A stretch of 64,000 nucleotides of DNA from Bdellovibrionales bacterium (GTDB taxonomy: Bacteria; Bdellovibrionota; Bdellovibrionia; Bdellovibrionales; Bdellovibrionaceae). Below, one piece after another: positions 62,211-64,000 of the stretch. The stretch spans positions 11,737-75,736 of the forward strand of contig JADJOV010000013.1 of the NCBI GenBank assembly GCA_016713585.1. Direction: 5' to 3'. Within the stretch, counting starts at the first letter, position 1. Each line of letters begins with the position of its first letter. Under the pieces are notes generated by a model. It was not told the DNA's origin, ran no database searches, and saw only the letters and a list, made by a program, of their open reading frames with translations. The position numbers and the translations under genes are program-made.

Positions 62211-62786
62211 GTGAGCTGCCTTAACACAAGTGTATGTAAGTTGTGCCGACGAGAGAATGCTAAGTTGTTTCTCAAGGGCGATCGATGTTATTCAGACAAA
62301 TGTTCTTTTGAGAGAAGACCTTATCCTCCTGGACAACATGGTCAGCAGAGGTTGAAATTTTCTGAATTTGCTCTTCAGTTGCGTGAAAAGCAAAAGACCA
62401 AAAGATGGTATGGTGTTTCTGAAAAGCAGTTTCGTCGTTATTTCAAAGAAGCAGCAAGCTCTAAGGAATTGACGGGAACGGCTTTGTTGAAATTTCTAGA
62501 GATGCGTCTCGATAATGTGGTTTATAGTCTTGGTTATGCAAACTCTCGAAGAGAGGCTCGCCAAGTTGTTAAGCATAACCATATTTTGCTTAATGGTAAA
62601 AGATCGAATATCCCAAGCGTTTGTGTAAAAAAAGGGGATGTTGTTGAATTGGCCCAAGAGAGTCGTTCTCACGTCAGAGTTTTGGCTGGCGTTCAGTCAG
62701 TGGCTCGAAGATCTGTTCCTGGATGGTTGGATGCTGATCATCAGAACTTCAAGGGAACTGTAAAAGGATCTTCCGACGCGCGATGA
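62211..62786 (+). CDS. rpsD: 30S ribosomal protein S4 (zinc-binding form)
   Basis: 191 residues from GTG 62211, with GAGGAG upstream. Cys9, Cys12, Cys26 and Cys31 form the zinc site (VCKLCRRE ... DRCYSDKC). ERRPYPPGQHGQ, S4 RNA-binding domain LDNVVYSLGYANSRREARQV. The very N-terminus (MSCLNTS) differs from the usual MARYTGP. Initiates 30S body assembly. Confidence 0.96.
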   Translation: MSCLNTSVCKLCRRENAKLFLKGDRCYSDKCSFERRPYPPGQHGQQRLKFSEFALQLREKQKTKRWYGVSEKQFRRYFKEAASSKELTGTALLKFLEMRLDNVVYSLGYANSRREARQVVKHNHILLNGKRSNIPSVCVKKGDVVELAQESRSHVRVLAGVQSVARRSVPGWLDADHQNFKGTVKGSSDAR

Positions 62787-62863
62787 AGTGACAGTGCCAT
62801 CTGAAGAGAACATGATCGTGGAATATTACTCAAGATAAGAATTTGTCGACTCGGGGGAGAATT

Positions 62864-63909
62864 ATGCAGGAACATTATTATAAGTTTTGGCGCGACATGA
62901 TCAAACCGAAAGGCTTTGAGGTCGATCGCGAAACCTTGAGCGAGGATTATGCTCGTTTTATTGTCAGACCATTAGAGCGTGGGTTTGGTGTAACACTTGG
63001 CAATTCATTGCGACGGATCTTGTTAAGCTCTATGATGGGCTCAGCTGTGTCTGCGGTGAAGTTTGAAGGAGTTCTTCATGAGTTTACGACTTTGCCTGAT
63101 GTCCTTGAGGACGTAACGGATATTATTCTAAATTTGAAGGAAATTCGCTTTAAGCAGTTCAGCTCAGAGCCTCAAGTTTTGAGAATTTCTAAAAAAGGGC
63201 CAGGGCGCGTAACTGCGGCAGATATTCAATTGAATGATAGAGTAGAGATTCTGAATAAGGATCAGCATATTGCGACGCTAGGGGCAAATGGTGCTTTGAG
63301 TGCTGAGATTATTGTTTCTTATGGTCGTGGTTACGTTCCGACTGAGAATCGGGAAGAAAGCCTTGCTGTAGGTTTCATTGCGGTTGATGCCCTTTTTAGT
63401 CCAATTCGTAAAGTTAACTATTCAGTTTCTAATGCGCGTGTTGGTCAAAGGACTGATTATGATGCTTTGACACTTGAAGTATGGACTGATGGATCCTTGA
63501 AACCTGAAGAGTCAGTTGCTTTGGCATCTAAGATTATGAAGGAACAACTTCAAATCTTCTTGACCTTTGATGAGTCTATGGAACCGAGCGAAGAGAAGAA
63601 AGATTCCTCGTCGCCTCAACTTAATGACAATCTGTTCAGATCGGTTGATGACTTAGAGCTTTCAGTTCGATCTGCAAATTGTTTAAAAAATGCAAATATT
63701 CGTTATATTGGCGAGTTAGTTGTGCGGTCAGAGGCAGAAATGCTTAAGACCAAAAATTTCGGAAGAAAATCTTTGAATGAAATTAAAGAGATACTTTCGG
63801 AAATGGGTCTAGGTCTTGGAATGAAGATTGATGGGTGGCCGCCCGTAGGTTGGGATCCTAATATTCCACCTCAAAAAAAGAGAACAGCAGTAATCTGGAG
63901 TATTTATGA
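62864..63909 (+). CDS. rpoA: RNA polymerase alpha subunit, 3' frameshift
   Basis: N-domain FIVRPLERGFGVTLGNSLRR ILLSSM (dimerisation) and C-domain ELSVRSANCLKNANIRYIGE, FGRKSLNEIKEIL (UP-element and activator contacts). As read, the frame has no stop to the window end. Adding one A to the run 63873-63879 gives PPQKKENSSNLEYL and a TGA at 63907-63909 overlapping the rplQ ATG (ATGA), a normal arrangement. Corrected length about 348 residues. Confidence 0.94.
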
Positions 63910-64000
63910 GTTCGCACAGAAGACGTACGAAGTATTTTTCAAGGGATTTCAATGCACGCAAAGCTTTGATTCGAGGACTTATGTCTTCTTTGGTCGAGCA
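63906..64000 (+). CDS. rplQ: 50S ribosomal protein L17 (3' partial)
   Basis: Start of L17, cut by the window end: MSSHRRRTKYFSRDFNARKA then LIRGLMSSLVE. The basic N-terminus and the ARKALIRGL-x-SSL-x-E segment match the family, and the position after rpoA is canonical. The first residues are somewhat divergent. Confidence 0.82.
   Translation, partial: MSSHRRRTKYFSRDFNARKALIRGLMSSLVE

Noticed and set aside
3152..63879. Programmed ribosomal frameshifting as a regulatory system
   Set aside because: The slip sites differ in sequence, occur in genes never known to frameshift, need shifts in both directions, and lack consistent slippery heptamers or downstream structures.

Overview
The window looks like a chromosomal segment of a Bdellovibrio-like bacterium (phylum Bdellovibrionota). 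Evidence: a TIGR02147-type regulator at 14097-14909, a family expanded in that group; many secreted or outer-membrane proteins of no recognised family; and frequent GTG/TTG starts. This is inference from gene content; no 16S gene is present.

Layout. 1-2902: the 3' end of dps, a NUDIX hydrolase and two exported proteins. 2975-9748: an envelope-glycan cluster on the + strand (GtrB-like glycosyltransferase, DprE1-like FAD oxidase, DprE2-like reductase, polytopic GT-C-like protein, TviB/WbpO-type UDP-HexNAc dehydrogenase, UDP-sugar epimerase). 9761-14909: a lytic-transglycosylase-like protein, a J-domain protein with a Gln/Asn-rich insert, exported proteins and the TIGR02147 regulator. 14924-18776: a second glycan block (polytopic membrane protein and phosphoglycosyl transferase on the - strand, divergent from a FlaA1/WbpM-type dehydratase). 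18777-33119: mixed genes (outer-membrane protein, dinB, cold-shock protein, dbpA, OprB-like porin, chemoreceptor, two-HKD phospholipase D protein, pyrF, rlmB-like methyltransferase). 33194-64000: the main transcription/translation block: four tRNAs, tuf, tRNA-Trp, secE-nusG, rplKAJL, rpoBC, rpsL-rpsG-fusA, then the S10, spc and alpha operons from rpsJ into rplQ.

The translation block is in normal bacterial order, with an L10 leader before rplJ. One gene is missing from its usual place: rplX (L24) is absent between rplN and rplE, which are 13 bases apart.

The strongest single signal is technical. About forty one- or two-base indels, mostly deletions in short homopolymers, break at least 27 genes, including essential single-copy ones (rpoB, fusA, nusG, secE, rpsC, rpsE, rpoA). 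The missing frame is recovered each time by restoring the run. I read these as consensus errors of an incompletely polished assembly and annotate such genes as whole CDSs with the lesion position. Three in-frame TAG codons (in fusA, the dehydratase gene and a membrane-protein gene) are not explained by homopolymer error.

Biologically, the DprE1-DprE2 pair inside a glycan cluster suggests a lipid-linked arabinofuranose-type sugar donor in a Gram-negative predator-like cell. I found no CRISPR array, insertion sequence, prophage or recognisable defence system. No stretch above 300 bases is without a gene.
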